Source: Bacteroidales bacterium (GTDB taxonomy: Bacteria; Bacteroidota; Bacteroidia; Bacteroidales; P3). From it: a stretch of DNA of 64,000 nt. The DNA lies in contig JAFUGA010000018.1 in assembly GCA_017469625.1 (NCBI GenBank), forward strand, positions 62,001-126,000. Reading direction: 5' to 3'. Shown piece after piece: positions 18,881-26,323 of the stretch. The number at the start of each line of letters is the position of its first letter. Position 1 is the first letter of the stretch. A program made the position numbers and the translations under genes. The notes beneath the pieces were generated by a model, which saw nothing but the letters and a program-made list of their open reading frames with translations, was not told the origin of the DNA and searched no databases.

Positions 18881-18962
18881 ACGAAACTTTGTTTTAAATT
18901 TCTAAAACAAAGAAAGAATTTTCTAAAACAAAGAGGTAGAAAATTAAAACAAAATTTCGTGG
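18881..18962. repeat. 21-bp modular repeat array 4 (4 units)
   Basis: Units start at 18881 (ACGAAAC), 18902 (CTAAAAC), 18923 (CTAAAAC) and 18944 (TTAAAAC). The whole array is one imperfect inverted repeat of about 25 bp per arm: its left end CACGAAACTTTGTTTTAA pairs with its right end TTAAAACAAAATTTCGTG. It lies between the convergent OmpA-family gene and gcvP. The rest of the 414-bp gap (18674-18880) is C/A-rich with no gene. Confidence 0.82.
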
Positions 18963-19015
18963 GGAGTATCATCAAATTATATAAAATTATACTATAGTTT
19001 TGTGTTATTGTACAT

Positions 19016-19058
19016 AAAAAAAGCGACTTTCTTTTGGGGGTAAAGAATGTCGCTTTTT
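19016..19058 (-). terminator. Terminator of gcvP (symmetric hairpin)
   Basis: Stem AAAAAGCGAC / GTCGCTTTTT with a loop of about 21 nt. It sits 30 bp after the gcvP stop, and the A and T runs on both sides would allow use in both directions. Confidence 0.75.
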
Positions 19059-19087
19059 GGTGTATAAATGTTAGAGTGAAGTGGAGA

Positions 19088-21904
19088 TTATTCTTGCCAC
19101 TGAATAACAAGGTTTCTATCTCCAAAAGCATCATCAACTTTTCCACTCATTGGCCAATATTTATCATTGTATGGCATAGGGAAAGCAGCCTGTTGACGTG
19201 TATAAGGCCTATCCCATTCGTCTGCACAAACTACTTGCATAGTATGAGGAGCGTTTTTGATGACATTGTTCTTCTTATCTGCCTTTCCGTCTTCTATTTC
19301 TTTAACCTCTTTTCTTATTTGGATAAGAGCATCGCATAGACGGTCTATTTCACTCAATGGTTCGCTTTCTGTTGGCTCTATCATTAGAGTACCATGTACA
19401 GGGAATGCTACTGTTGGAGCGTGGAAACCATAGTCCATCAAACGTTTAGCAATATCTCCACATTGTACATCTGAACTTAGAGAGAATTGGTTGCAATCCA
19501 AAATAAATTCGTGAGCACACATTCCTTGTTTTCCATGATAAAGAATGTTGTATGCTTTAGAAAGACGTACTCTCATATAGTTTGCATTCAATATAGCATA
19601 AGCAGTAGCGTCTTTCAAACCTTCACCACCCAACAGTTTAAGGTAAGCATAAGAAATAGGCAAAAGCATAGCTGAACCAAATTCTGTAGCAGAAACGTTT
19701 GTACCGTATTTCTCTCCTGGAAGGTAATCAGCAAGTTGTTTTGTGCAAGCGATAGGACCAACACCAGGACCACCACCACCGTGAGGCATTGCAAAGGATT
19801 TGTGTAGGTTCATATGACAAACGTCTGCTCCTATGTAGCCTGGACCTGTCCAACCTATCTGAGCATTCATATTTGCACCGTCCATATAAACCAAACCACC
19901 ATTATCGTGTATTATTTTTACAATATCAAGTATCTTTTCTTCAAAAACACCGTGTGTTGAAGGGTAAGTAATCATCAAACAAGAAAGATTTTCTTTGTTT
20001 GCTTCGGCTTTTTCCTTCAAATCTTGAACGTCAATTTCTCCGTCTTCAGTTGCTTTTACTACTATGATTTTCAAACCAGCCATAGCAGCAGAAGCAGGGT
20101 TTGTTCCGTGTGCAGAAGATGGGATAAGGCAAACTGTACGGTTTTCTTGTCCGTTTTGACGTTGATAATTTCTTATTGTAGTCAAACCAGCATATTCACC
20201 TGCAGCACCAGAATTTGGTTGGAAGCAAACTTTTGCAAAACCTGTTATCTCGCAAAGAATATCGTTTAGGTTTTGAATCATCTCTTGATAACCTTTTGTT
20301 TGATTCTTTGGTGCAAATGGGTGAATATTAGCAAATTCTACCCAAGTAAATGGTATCATCTCTGTAGCAGCGTTAAGTTTCATTGTGCAGGAACCAAGTG
20401 GAATCATAGCACGATTCAAAGAAAGGTCTTTTACTTCAAGTTTTTTCAAATAACGCATCATTTCTGTTTCAGAATGATACAAAGAAAATACTTTTTGAGT
20501 CAAATATTTGCTCTTTCTCTTCAAACTACCGTTGATAACTTCTTCACCACAAAGAGATTTCACTTCTTTTGCTTTCTTACCTTTTGCCTCTGCAAGAACG
20601 TTTAGTATTGTATTTACGTCTTCCAAAGAAGTTGTTTCGTCCAAAGCAATAGATATAGTTTTGTTATCTATTAGGTTAAAGTTCATCTGTTGTTTTACTG
20701 CAAGTTTCAATACCTCTTTTGCATCTACAGGAGTAGAAAATCTTACTGTATCAAAATAAACTTTATTCAATTGTTTGTAACCATACTTCTCTGCTTCTGT
20801 TGCAAGTGTCATAGCAAGGTTGTGAATATCCATTGCAATGGCTTTTATTCCTTCTGGACCGTGATAAGCAGCATATTGTCCGCTGACAATAGCAAGCAAT
20901 GCTGATGCAGTACAAATATTTGATGTTGCTTTATCTCTCTTTATGTGTTGCTCTCTTGTTTGCAATGCAAGACGAAATGCTTTGTTTCCTTGCATATCAA
21001 CAGTTTGTCCAATAATACGTCCAGGTATATGACGTTTATATTCTTCTGTTGTAGCCATAAATCCTGCTGATGGACCACCAAAGCCCATAGGATTACCAAA
21101 ACGTTGTGCTGTTCCTGTAACAGCATCTACTCCCATTTCACCTGGAGGAGTCAATAATGCAAGAGAAAGAATATCTGTTGCAACTGCTACTTGTAAGCCT
21201 TTGCTCTTAGCGTTTGAAATAAATTTCTTGTAATCAAATACTTCACCATTCTTGTTTGGATATTGCAATATAGCACCGAAATAAGTCTCATCTAACTTAG
21301 CCTTTTCTGGGTCTGCTATTACAAGTTCTATTTCTCTTGGTAAAGCTCTTGTTTTTATAACTTCAATACATTGAGGGAAAAGATTTTCATCTACAAAGAA
21401 CTTTACAACATTGTTTTTCTGCTGTTCTCTTGAACGAGAATAGTAGAACATAAGCATAGCCTCTGCATCTGCAGTAGCCTCGTCAAGCAATGAACAGTTT
21501 GCAAGAGGCATAGCAGTCATAGATGCTATAACTGTTTGGAAAGTAAATAAAGCCTCTAATCTACCTTGAGAAATCTCTGCTTGATATGGTGTATAAGATG
21601 TGTACCAACCTGGATTTTCCAATATATTTCTTTGCAATACTCCTGGTAATATAGTATTGTAAAATCCCATACCTATATAAGATTTGAATACTTTATTCTT
21701 TGAAGCAATTGCTTTTATATGGTTTAAATATTCAAATTCGTTCATACCTTCTGGTAATTTGATTTTCTTTTCAAAACGAATTTGTTTTGGTATTGTCTTA
21801 TCAATAAGCTCGTCTATACTTTTAACGCCTATTGTTTTAAGCATTATTTTTACATCATCGGATTGAGGACCGTTATGACGCAAAGCAAAATTATTTGTAA
21901 TCAT
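19088..21904 (-). CDS. gcvP: Glycine dehydrogenase (decarboxylating), P-protein
   Basis: 938 residues: full-length single-chain P-protein containing both halves that are split in some bacteria. Decarboxylates glycine and passes the aminomethyl group to the lipoyl H-protein. PLP site: MNLHKSFAMPHGGGGPGVGP (Lys in LHKSF). Other marks: FIGMGFYN-like YIGMGFYNTILPGV, YQAEISQGRLEALF, MIPLGSCTMKLNA, FQPNSGAAGEYAGL. The genes for H- and T-proteins are not in the window. The nitroreductase gene lies upstream with a 58-bp gap. Confidence 0.97.
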   Translation of the reverse strand: MITNNFALRHNGPQSDDVKIMLKTIGVKSIDELIDKTIPKQIRFEKKIKLPEGMNEFEYLNHIKAIASKNKVFKSYIGMGFYNTILPGVLQRNILENPGWYTSYTPYQAEISQGRLEALFTFQTVIASMTAMPLANCSLLDEATADAEAMLMFYYSRSREQQKNNVVKFFVDENLFPQCIEVIKTRALPREIELVIADPEKAKLDETYFGAILQYPNKNGEVFDYKKFISNAKSKGLQVAVATDILSLALLTPPGEMGVDAVTGTAQRFGNPMGFGGPSAGFMATTEEYKRHIPGRIIGQTVDMQGNKAFRLALQTREQHIKRDKATSNICTASALLAIVSGQYAAYHGPEGIKAIAMDIHNLAMTLATEAEKYGYKQLNKVYFDTVRFSTPVDAKEVLKLAVKQQMNFNLIDNKTISIALDETTSLEDVNTILNVLAEAKGKKAKEVKSLCGEEVINGSLKRKSKYLTQKVFSLYHSETEMMRYLKKLEVKDLSLNRAMIPLGSCTMKLNAATEMIPFTWVEFANIHPFAPKNQTKGYQEMIQNLNDILCEITGFAKVCFQPNSGAAGEYAGLTTIRNYQRQNGQENRTVCLIPSSAHGTNPASAAMAGLKIIVVKATEDGEIDVQDLKEKAEANKENLSCLMITYPSTHGVFEEKILDIVKIIHDNGGLVYMDGANMNAQIGWTGPGYIGADVCHMNLHKSFAMPHGGGGPGVGPIACTKQLADYLPGEKYGTNVSATEFGSAMLLPISYAYLKLLGGEGLKDATAYAILNANYMRVRLSKAYNILYHGKQGMCAHEFILDCNQFSLSSDVQCGDIAKRLMDYGFHAPTVAFPVHGTLMIEPTESEPLSEIDRLCDALIQIRKEVKEIEDGKADKKNNVIKNAPHTMQVVCADEWDRPYTRQQAAFPMPYNDKYWPMSGKVDDAFGDRNLVIQWQE

Positions 21905-21962
21905 TGATACTATTATATTTTATTATTGTTATTTTCATTTTGCAAAACACAAATACACATTA

Positions 21963-22499
21963 TTATTTATAGGAGTTATATTTGCATACTTGCGAAAAAT
22001 CTTTTCTCTGTTTTTCTCTGTGTTTGGTATCTGGATAACCTATGGATATAAGCAAAGGTATTCTTTTCTTATCTGGAACATTCAAGAGTTTTTTCAATTT
22101 CTTTTCAGCGAACCAACCCATCATACAAGTACCCAAACCAAGTTCTGTAGCCATCAAACAAAAATGTTCAGCAGCCATACCTACGTCCATAAGTCTGTAT
22201 TCTTTATCCTGAATAACCATACCCATTCCTGCCATAAGACTTTCTCGTTCCAATACTATGGCAACAAAAACGGGTGCTTTGTAGGCAAACCTATTTATAC
22301 CACCATCGCTTGCTATAACTTTCACTTTCTCAACCAAATCCTTATCGTTTATAACTACAAAAGTCCACGGTTGAGCATTGCAAGCAGAAGGCGACAAGAT
22401 AGCAGCTTGTATGCACATACGGATTTTCTCGTCCTCAACTTCTTTGTCAAGGTAACGTCTATCGCTTTGCCTTTTCTCTATTAGTTCCTTGAAATCCAT
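21963..22499 (-). CDS. Nitroreductase-family FMN oxidoreductase
   Basis: 178 residues. N-terminal FKELIEKRQSDRRYLDKEVE is the usual FMN-phosphate-binding RRS/RRY start of the family; ILSPSACNAQPWTFVVIND and GLGTCMMGWFAEKKL are FMN-site and dimer motifs; the end LISIGYPDTKHREKQR is typical. The substrate cannot be told (nitroaromatics, quinones or flavins). It is 7 bp from fabD, with which it is probably cotranscribed. Confidence 0.88.
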   Translation of the reverse strand: MDFKELIEKRQSDRRYLDKEVEDEKIRMCIQAAILSPSACNAQPWTFVVINDKDLVEKVKVIASDGGINRFAYKAPVFVAIVLERESLMAGMGMVIQDKEYRLMDVGMAAEHFCLMATELGLGTCMMGWFAEKKLKKLLNVPDKKRIPLLISIGYPDTKHREKQRKDFSQVCKYNSYK

Positions 22500-22506
22500 A
22501 CAGTTA

Positions 22507-23394
22507 TTATATGCTTGCAGATATAAATTCTCCGTCTGCTTTTACCTTTTTAATCAATCCTTGAAGTACGTTTCCTGGACCTACTTCTATGAATGTAGTT
22601 GCTCCGTCTGCTATCATAGCCTTTGAAATCTGTGTCCATTTTACAGGAGAAGTCAATTGTTTTATAAGGTTCTCTTTTATCAAAGTGCTATCTGTCATAG
22701 GCATAGCATTAACATTCTGATAGATAGGACAAATAGGATTAACTATTTCTGCTTCTTGTATTCCTTTTGCCAACTCTACCCTTGCACTTTCCATCAATGG
22801 AGAATGGAACGCACCACCTACTTTCAACGGTAAGGCTCTTTTTGCACCTTTTTCTTTAAGTATGGCACAAGCCTTTTCTATTCCAGCCATTGTACCAGAG
22901 ATAACCAACTGACCAGGACAATTGTAGTTTGCAGGCACCACAACTTCGTCTGTTATTTCTGCACAAACTTCTTCTACAACACTGTCTTCCAAACCTATAA
23001 TAGCAGCCATAGTGCTTGGGTTGGCTTCACAGGCTTTTTGCATAGCATTGGCACGAATGGAAACAAGTTTCAAACCATCTTCAAACTTCATAGCCTTTGC
23101 TGCAACCAATGCAGAAAATTCTCCAAGTGAATGACCTGCAACCATATCTGGTGCAAATTTTTCTCCTAAAGCGTGTGCTAATATAGTGCTGTGAAGAAAT
23201 ATAGCAGGCTGAGTAACTTTTGTTTGTTTCAAATCGTCTTCTGTGCCAGCAAACATTATATCTGTAATTGAAAAACCAAGTATTTCGTTGGCTTTTTCAA
23301 ACATTTCTTTACATTCTTTGTTATTGTCGTACAAATCTTTGCCCATTCCAATGAACTGAGCACCCTGTCCGGGAAAAACAAATGCTTTTTTCAT
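22507..23394 (-). CDS. fabD: Malonyl CoA-acyl carrier protein transacylase
   Basis: Loads malonyl groups onto acyl carrier protein for fatty-acid synthesis. 295 residues. FPGQGAQFIGMGKDLY at the N-terminus, the nucleophile Ser in VAGHSLGEFSALVAA, catalytic His in GGAFHSPLMESA and VGPGNVLQGLIKK at the end. Immediately upstream (higher coordinates) begins the largest non-coding island of the window; a TAnnTTTG-like box is 37 bp before the start. Confidence 0.96.
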   Translation of the reverse strand: MKKAFVFPGQGAQFIGMGKDLYDNNKECKEMFEKANEILGFSITDIMFAGTEDDLKQTKVTQPAIFLHSTILAHALGEKFAPDMVAGHSLGEFSALVAAKAMKFEDGLKLVSIRANAMQKACEANPSTMAAIIGLEDSVVEEVCAEITDEVVVPANYNCPGQLVISGTMAGIEKACAILKEKGAKRALPLKVGGAFHSPLMESARVELAKGIQEAEIVNPICPIYQNVNAMPMTDSTLIKENLIKQLTSPVKWTQISKAMIADGATTFIEVGPGNVLQGLIKKVKADGEFISASI

Positions 23395-23430
23395 AGTCTA
23401 AATACTTTATTAAGTTTATTTAACTGTTTG

Positions 23431-23438
23431 CAAAAGTA
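23431..23438 (-). promoter_or_regulatory. Promoter -7 box of fabD
   Basis: The minus strand reads TACTTTTG, matching TAnnTTTG, 37 bp upstream of the fabD start codon. Confidence 0.5.
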
Positions 23439-23651
23439 ATATATTTTTTCAAAAAAAATAGTTTTTATCCACAAAAAAATATACCAACAGCAAAACAAAT
23501 TTTCACTCACAAGTCTGAAAATAATAATATCTGCTTTCATTCTTTATATATAATAATAGTAAAAAATGAAAATATTTTTACTCTAATTAACATTTATAAA
23601 TAATTGTTCTATAATGTTATAACTTAGTTTTTAAGATATATTGTTAAAATA

Positions 23652-23760
23652 AAAATAGTTAATTCTCTATGTTACAGATATGTTGCAAGATTTACATAAA
23701 GTACTACTTGAGTTAAACTTTGTAAATAACTAATTACAAAATAATTAAACATATAAAATT
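23652..23760 (+). repeat. R repeat, copy 1 (about 100 bp, palindromic core)
   Basis: Core at 23691-23717: arm TTTACATAAAGT, centre ACT, arm ACTTGAGTTAAA. The right flank CTTTGTAAATAACTAATTAC and a following AATAATTAAACATAT match copies at 62.8-63.0 kb. It lies in the 2,027-bp gene-free island 23395-25421; the first 250 bp of that island are AT-rich with nothing recognisable beyond the fabD promoter. Confidence 0.7.
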
Positions 23761-23987
23761 TATTAAAAAATAACATAGTTTTTCTTAAAAAAGAGTTTAT
23801 TACCAAAAGATAATATCTCTACAAAACACAGTATAATAATAAGATAATAAAAATAACTTGGATTTTATTTTTCAGAACATAAATTTTGTTATGCTACTAT
23901 ATTTTTGCATACAGTTTTAACAATGCAGAAAACCGAAAAAATGAAAATTTTGCAAAAAATTGGAAAATGATGAAAATCAACATGTTT

Positions 23988-24090
23988 AACCTTTGACTGA
24001 AAAACGTACAAACCAAACTGCACAAGGCAGATTTGTGTTTGTACGTTTTTTTCGTCTTTAAGGTTACGTTTTTTGTTGATTTTTTTTTGT
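23988..24090 (+). repeat. Long-hairpin element H, copy 1
   Basis: Nested stem: outer AACCTT (23988) with AAGGTT (24060), next GAC with GTC, then ACGTACAAAC with GTTTGTACGT around CTGC/GCAG. Runs of A and T flank the inner stem. A further ACGTTTTTTG follows at about 24066. The reverse complement of 63254-63360 is nearly identical outside the inner stem, whose sequence differs but still pairs. Confidence 0.75.
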
Positions 24091-24177
24091 GTAAAAATTA
24101 TTTTTATCCTTATTTCTTGTATATCAAATTTTTAGAGCAAAAAAACTTTTATAAATTTTACCCTATATTTGAAATCC

Positions 24178-24366
24178 TCCAAACAAAGAACCAGTTTTCT
24201 AAAACTTTGTTTCACTCTACTGAAACTTTGTTTTAATTTTCTAAAACAAAGAAAGAATTTTCTATCTCTTCGTTTTAATTTCGTAGAACTTGATTCTAAT
24301 TTTCTAAAACAAAGAGATAGAATTCTAAAACTTCGTTTCGTAAGAGTGAAACAAGATTTTATAATA
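24178..24366. repeat. 21-bp modular repeat array 5 (9 units)
   Basis: Units begin at 24178, 24199, 24220, 24241, 24262, 24283, 24304, 24325 and 24346. Both orientations are mixed: centres read TTTG in some units and AAAG in others. An ATG-started reading frame of 73 codons crosses the array only because the unit length is a multiple of three; it is not called as a gene. Confidence 0.87.
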
Positions 24367-24402
24367 AACTATACAAAATCAACACTTTAATCTTTCTACA
24401 CC

Positions 24403-24540
24403 AAAAAACGAACCGAACGAACTTACCTATATATGTAAAAGTTCGTTCGTTTTTATCTAACTATGTAGAGAAGGGAGAGAGTTTTAAAACTAACTCTCTC
24501 CCCTTTCTCTCTTTTCATAGTTACTTTTGGGTGCGTATAT
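24403..24540 (+). repeat. Multi-hairpin element E1 (type II)
   Basis: Three stems can be drawn. P1: ACGAACC (24408-24414) with GGTGCGT (24530-24536), one mismatch. P2: GAACGAAC (24415-24422) with GTTCGTTC (24441-24448) around a loop containing ACCTATATATGTAAAA. P3: TAACTATG (24458-24465) with CATAGTTA (24516-24523), enclosing GGGAGAGAGTT / AACTCTCTCCC. E5 at 54.1 kb has the same layout. Confidence 0.72.
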
Positions 24541-24589
24541 CTTATTTTGTTATTAAATTCCTTTATTTTACTACTGAAGAAGTCTTATT

Positions 24590-24710
24590 TTTACTTTGAT
24601 AGAATTTATATTATATTTCAAATAATCAACAATTTACAGCATTTACCTCAAGTAGTACATTAGGTAAACCTCGTAACATATCTGATAAACAAGTATTTAA
24701 CTATTTTTTT
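24590..24710 (-). repeat. R repeat, copy 2 (reverse orientation)
   Basis: Core at 24642-24668: TTTACCTCAAGT, centre AGT, ACATTAGGTAAA. Read on the minus strand, TCAGATATGTTACGAGGTTT precedes the core and matches the copy at 62.93 kb (TCAGAATAGTTACGAGGTTT). The block before it (ctactgaagaagtcttattttt, in two runs) recurs beside E5 at 54.29 kb. Confidence 0.68.
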
Positions 24711-24749
24711 TAATTTGAATAATACAGCATATAAAAAATATAATTATCT

Positions 24750-24800
24750 TGTTAATCAACTAATTATAAAGATTACCTCAAGTGAAATTTTATGAAAATA
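24750..24800 (-). repeat. R repeat, half copy
   Basis: GATTACCTCAAGT at about 24770-24783, preceded by TAATCAACTAATTATAAA. This matches one arm and one flank of the R element; the second arm is absent. Confidence 0.5.
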
Positions 24801-24837
24801 TTACAAAAAACAAGAGTTCTTTTTCTGCAATATCAAA

Positions 24838-24975
24838 AAAAAACTGACTGAACTGAAATACCTATATATATAAAATTCAGTCAATTTTTAGTAATAACAT
24901 AACAAAGGCACACACTTTTATAGTGTGTGTGCCTATTTTGATTATTTTGTTATTAGTTTTGAGTTTGTCAAGTGG
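24838..24975 (+). repeat. Multi-hairpin element E2 (type I)
   Basis: P1: ACTGAC (24843-24848) with GTC-A-AGT (24967-24973, one bulged A). P2: ACTGAA (24852-24857) with TTCAGT (24876-24881) around TACCTATATATATAAAA. P3: TAATAACATAACAAA (24892-24906) with TTTTGTTATTA (24945-24955), enclosing GGCACACAC / GTGTGTGCC. Confidence 0.72.
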
Positions 24976-25000
24976 TGTAAGTTATTTTCTGGATCGTAAG

Positions 25001-25140
25001 CAAAAAACCAACCAAACCAAATTCCCTATATATGTAAAATTTGGTTGTTTTTTGGTAATAACATAACAAAGGTACACACTTCTATAGTGTGTGTACCTTT
25101 TTGTTATTTTGTTATTAAATTTCAGTTGGTTGGCTTGTGA
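25001..25140 (+). repeat. Multi-hairpin element E3 (type I)
   Basis: P1: AACCAACC (25006-25013) with GGTTGG-C-TT (25128-25136, one bulged C). P2: AACCAAA with TTTGGTT (25040-25046) around CCCTATATATGTAAAA. P3: TAATAACATAACAAA (25056-25070) with TTTTGTTATTA (25107-25117), enclosing GGTACACAC / GTGTGTACC. Tandem with E2, but P1 and P2 are entirely different in sequence. Confidence 0.73.
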
Positions 25141-25184
25141 AATCAACTATTTGAGTATATTTATCAACGGATTATCTAAAATTT

Positions 25185-25345
25185 ATTTACTTAATTGTGA
25201 ATTATTTACAAAGGTTACCTCAAGTAAAATTCTAATAGGTTATATTTAAGTAGAAAACAGTCTTATTTTAGTAAAATTTCTATACATTATATTCCTATTT
25301 GTTAATTACTTACAAAGGTTACCTCAAGTAAATTTTTCAGCAAGT
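25185..25345 (-). repeat. R repeat, two half copies
   Basis: TTTACAAAGGTTACCTCAAG at about 25206-25225 and TTACAAAGGTTACCTCAAG at about 25311-25329, each followed by TAAA. Read on the minus strand they match the right arm and flank (ACTTGAGTTAAACTTTGTAA) of copy 1. Spacing between the two is about 105 bp, the same as the tandem pair at 62.84/62.95 kb. Confidence 0.6.
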
Positions 25346-25351
25346 AAAATA

Positions 25352-25397
25352 CAAAAAAAGACTTTTTCACAGGATAGAACCTTAAGAAAAAGTCTTA
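25352..25397 (-). terminator. Terminator of the zinc metallopeptidase gene
   Basis: Stem AAGACTTTTTC / GAAAAAGTCTT (about 25358-25368 and 25386-25396). On the minus strand it is followed by a T run, 25 bp after the stop at 25422. Confidence 0.75.
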
Positions 25398-25421
25398 GAC
25401 GTATATAATATTGTTGTATAA

Positions 25422-26288
25422 TTACAATTCTGAATCGCTCAAGGAAAACGTGTTTCCTTTGGACATATCTCCTGTTGTAAGACCAAGTTTCAACCATTTC
25501 ATTCTCTGTGCAGATGTTCCATGAGTAAAGGATTCTGGTTGAGAATATCCACGTGCTTTTTCTTGCAAATAGTTATCACCTATCACCTGAGCACATCTTA
25601 TAGCCTCCTCTATATCACCGTCTTCCAAAGAAGAAAATCTTTTGTTGTCGTGGTAAGCCCATACTCCTGCATAGAAATCGGCAAGAAGTTCCAATCTGAC
25701 ACTTATCTTATTTGCCTCAGTCTTTGAAAGCCTGCTCATCTTGTTATGTGCCTGTGTAAGAGTACCTAAAAGATATTCTACATGGTGGCCAACCTCGTGT
25801 GCAATAACGTATGCGTAAGCAAAATCTCCGTCCGCTCCCAATTGGGATTTCATTTCCGTAAAAAACGAAAGGTCTATGTACAAACATTGGTCTGCCGAAC
25901 AGTAAAACGGTCCAACAGAGGAAGTTCCTTGCCCACAAGATGTTTGTACGCTATTGGTATAAAGAACCATCTTTGGCGGAGTATAAGTCTTGCCCATAGA
26001 CTTAAAAATCTCTGTCCAAACGTCTTCTGTACCTGCAAGTATCTGTTTTGAAAACTTTGCAAGTTGTTGTTCTTCAGCAGTAAACTCTCTTTGCGTAGTA
26101 GTGGTTTGTTCTGAAATAGCACTCATACTACCAAACTGTTTCAAAATACTTGAAATATCTCCACCACCAAGCAGAGTTATCAATCCTACAAGCAAAAGAC
26201 CTCCTATACCAAGTCCCGCTTTCTTTCCTGTAGAAAGACCTCTACGGTCATCTACATTTGTACTTTCTCTTCTTCCGTCAAGTTTCAT
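25422..26288 (-). CDS. YpfJ-family neutral zinc metallopeptidase
   Basis: 288 residues. N-terminal MKLDGRRESTNVDDRRG, then one transmembrane helix (GLGIGGLLLVGLITLLGGG), is the usual YpfJ start. The catalytic domain shows YVIAHEVGHHVEYLLG (HExxH) and RLELLADFYAGVWAYH, with the third zinc ligand in ELLADFYAG. End: FTHGTSAQRMKWLKLG, also conserved. A membrane-anchored peptidase of unknown substrate. It begins 35 bp from the recN stop and is followed by its own terminator. Confidence 0.9.
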   Translation of the reverse strand: MKLDGRRESTNVDDRRGLSTGKKAGLGIGGLLLVGLITLLGGGDISSILKQFGSMSAISEQTTTTQREFTAEEQQLAKFSKQILAGTEDVWTEIFKSMGKTYTPPKMVLYTNSVQTSCGQGTSSVGPFYCSADQCLYIDLSFFTEMKSQLGADGDFAYAYVIAHEVGHHVEYLLGTLTQAHNKMSRLSKTEANKISVRLELLADFYAGVWAYHDNKRFSSLEDGDIEEAIRCAQVIGDNYLQEKARGYSQPESFTHGTSAQRMKWLKLGLTTGDMSKGNTFSLSDSEL

Positions 26289-26323
26289 ATTTACAATATT
26301 TATTTTTTGTTAATCCTTTTATT

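Noticed and set aside
23465..23473. Perfect DnaA box TTATCCACA in the AT-rich gap upstream of fabD, hinting at oriC
   Set aside because: Only one box, no cluster, no change of gene direction around the gap and no dnaA nearby.
24169..24390. A 73-codon ATG-started frame made of heptapeptide repeats
   Set aside because: It lies exactly on a 21-bp repeat array; the frame is open because the unit length is divisible by three and the half-sites lack stops in that phase. The same holds for frames at 62984-63169 and 63030-63281. Not called as genes.
24403..25140. Integron attC sites or hammerhead ribozymes as explanation of the E elements
   Set aside because: No integrase gene or cassette genes, no attC-like conserved ends, and no CUGAUGA/GAAA hammerhead core was found.
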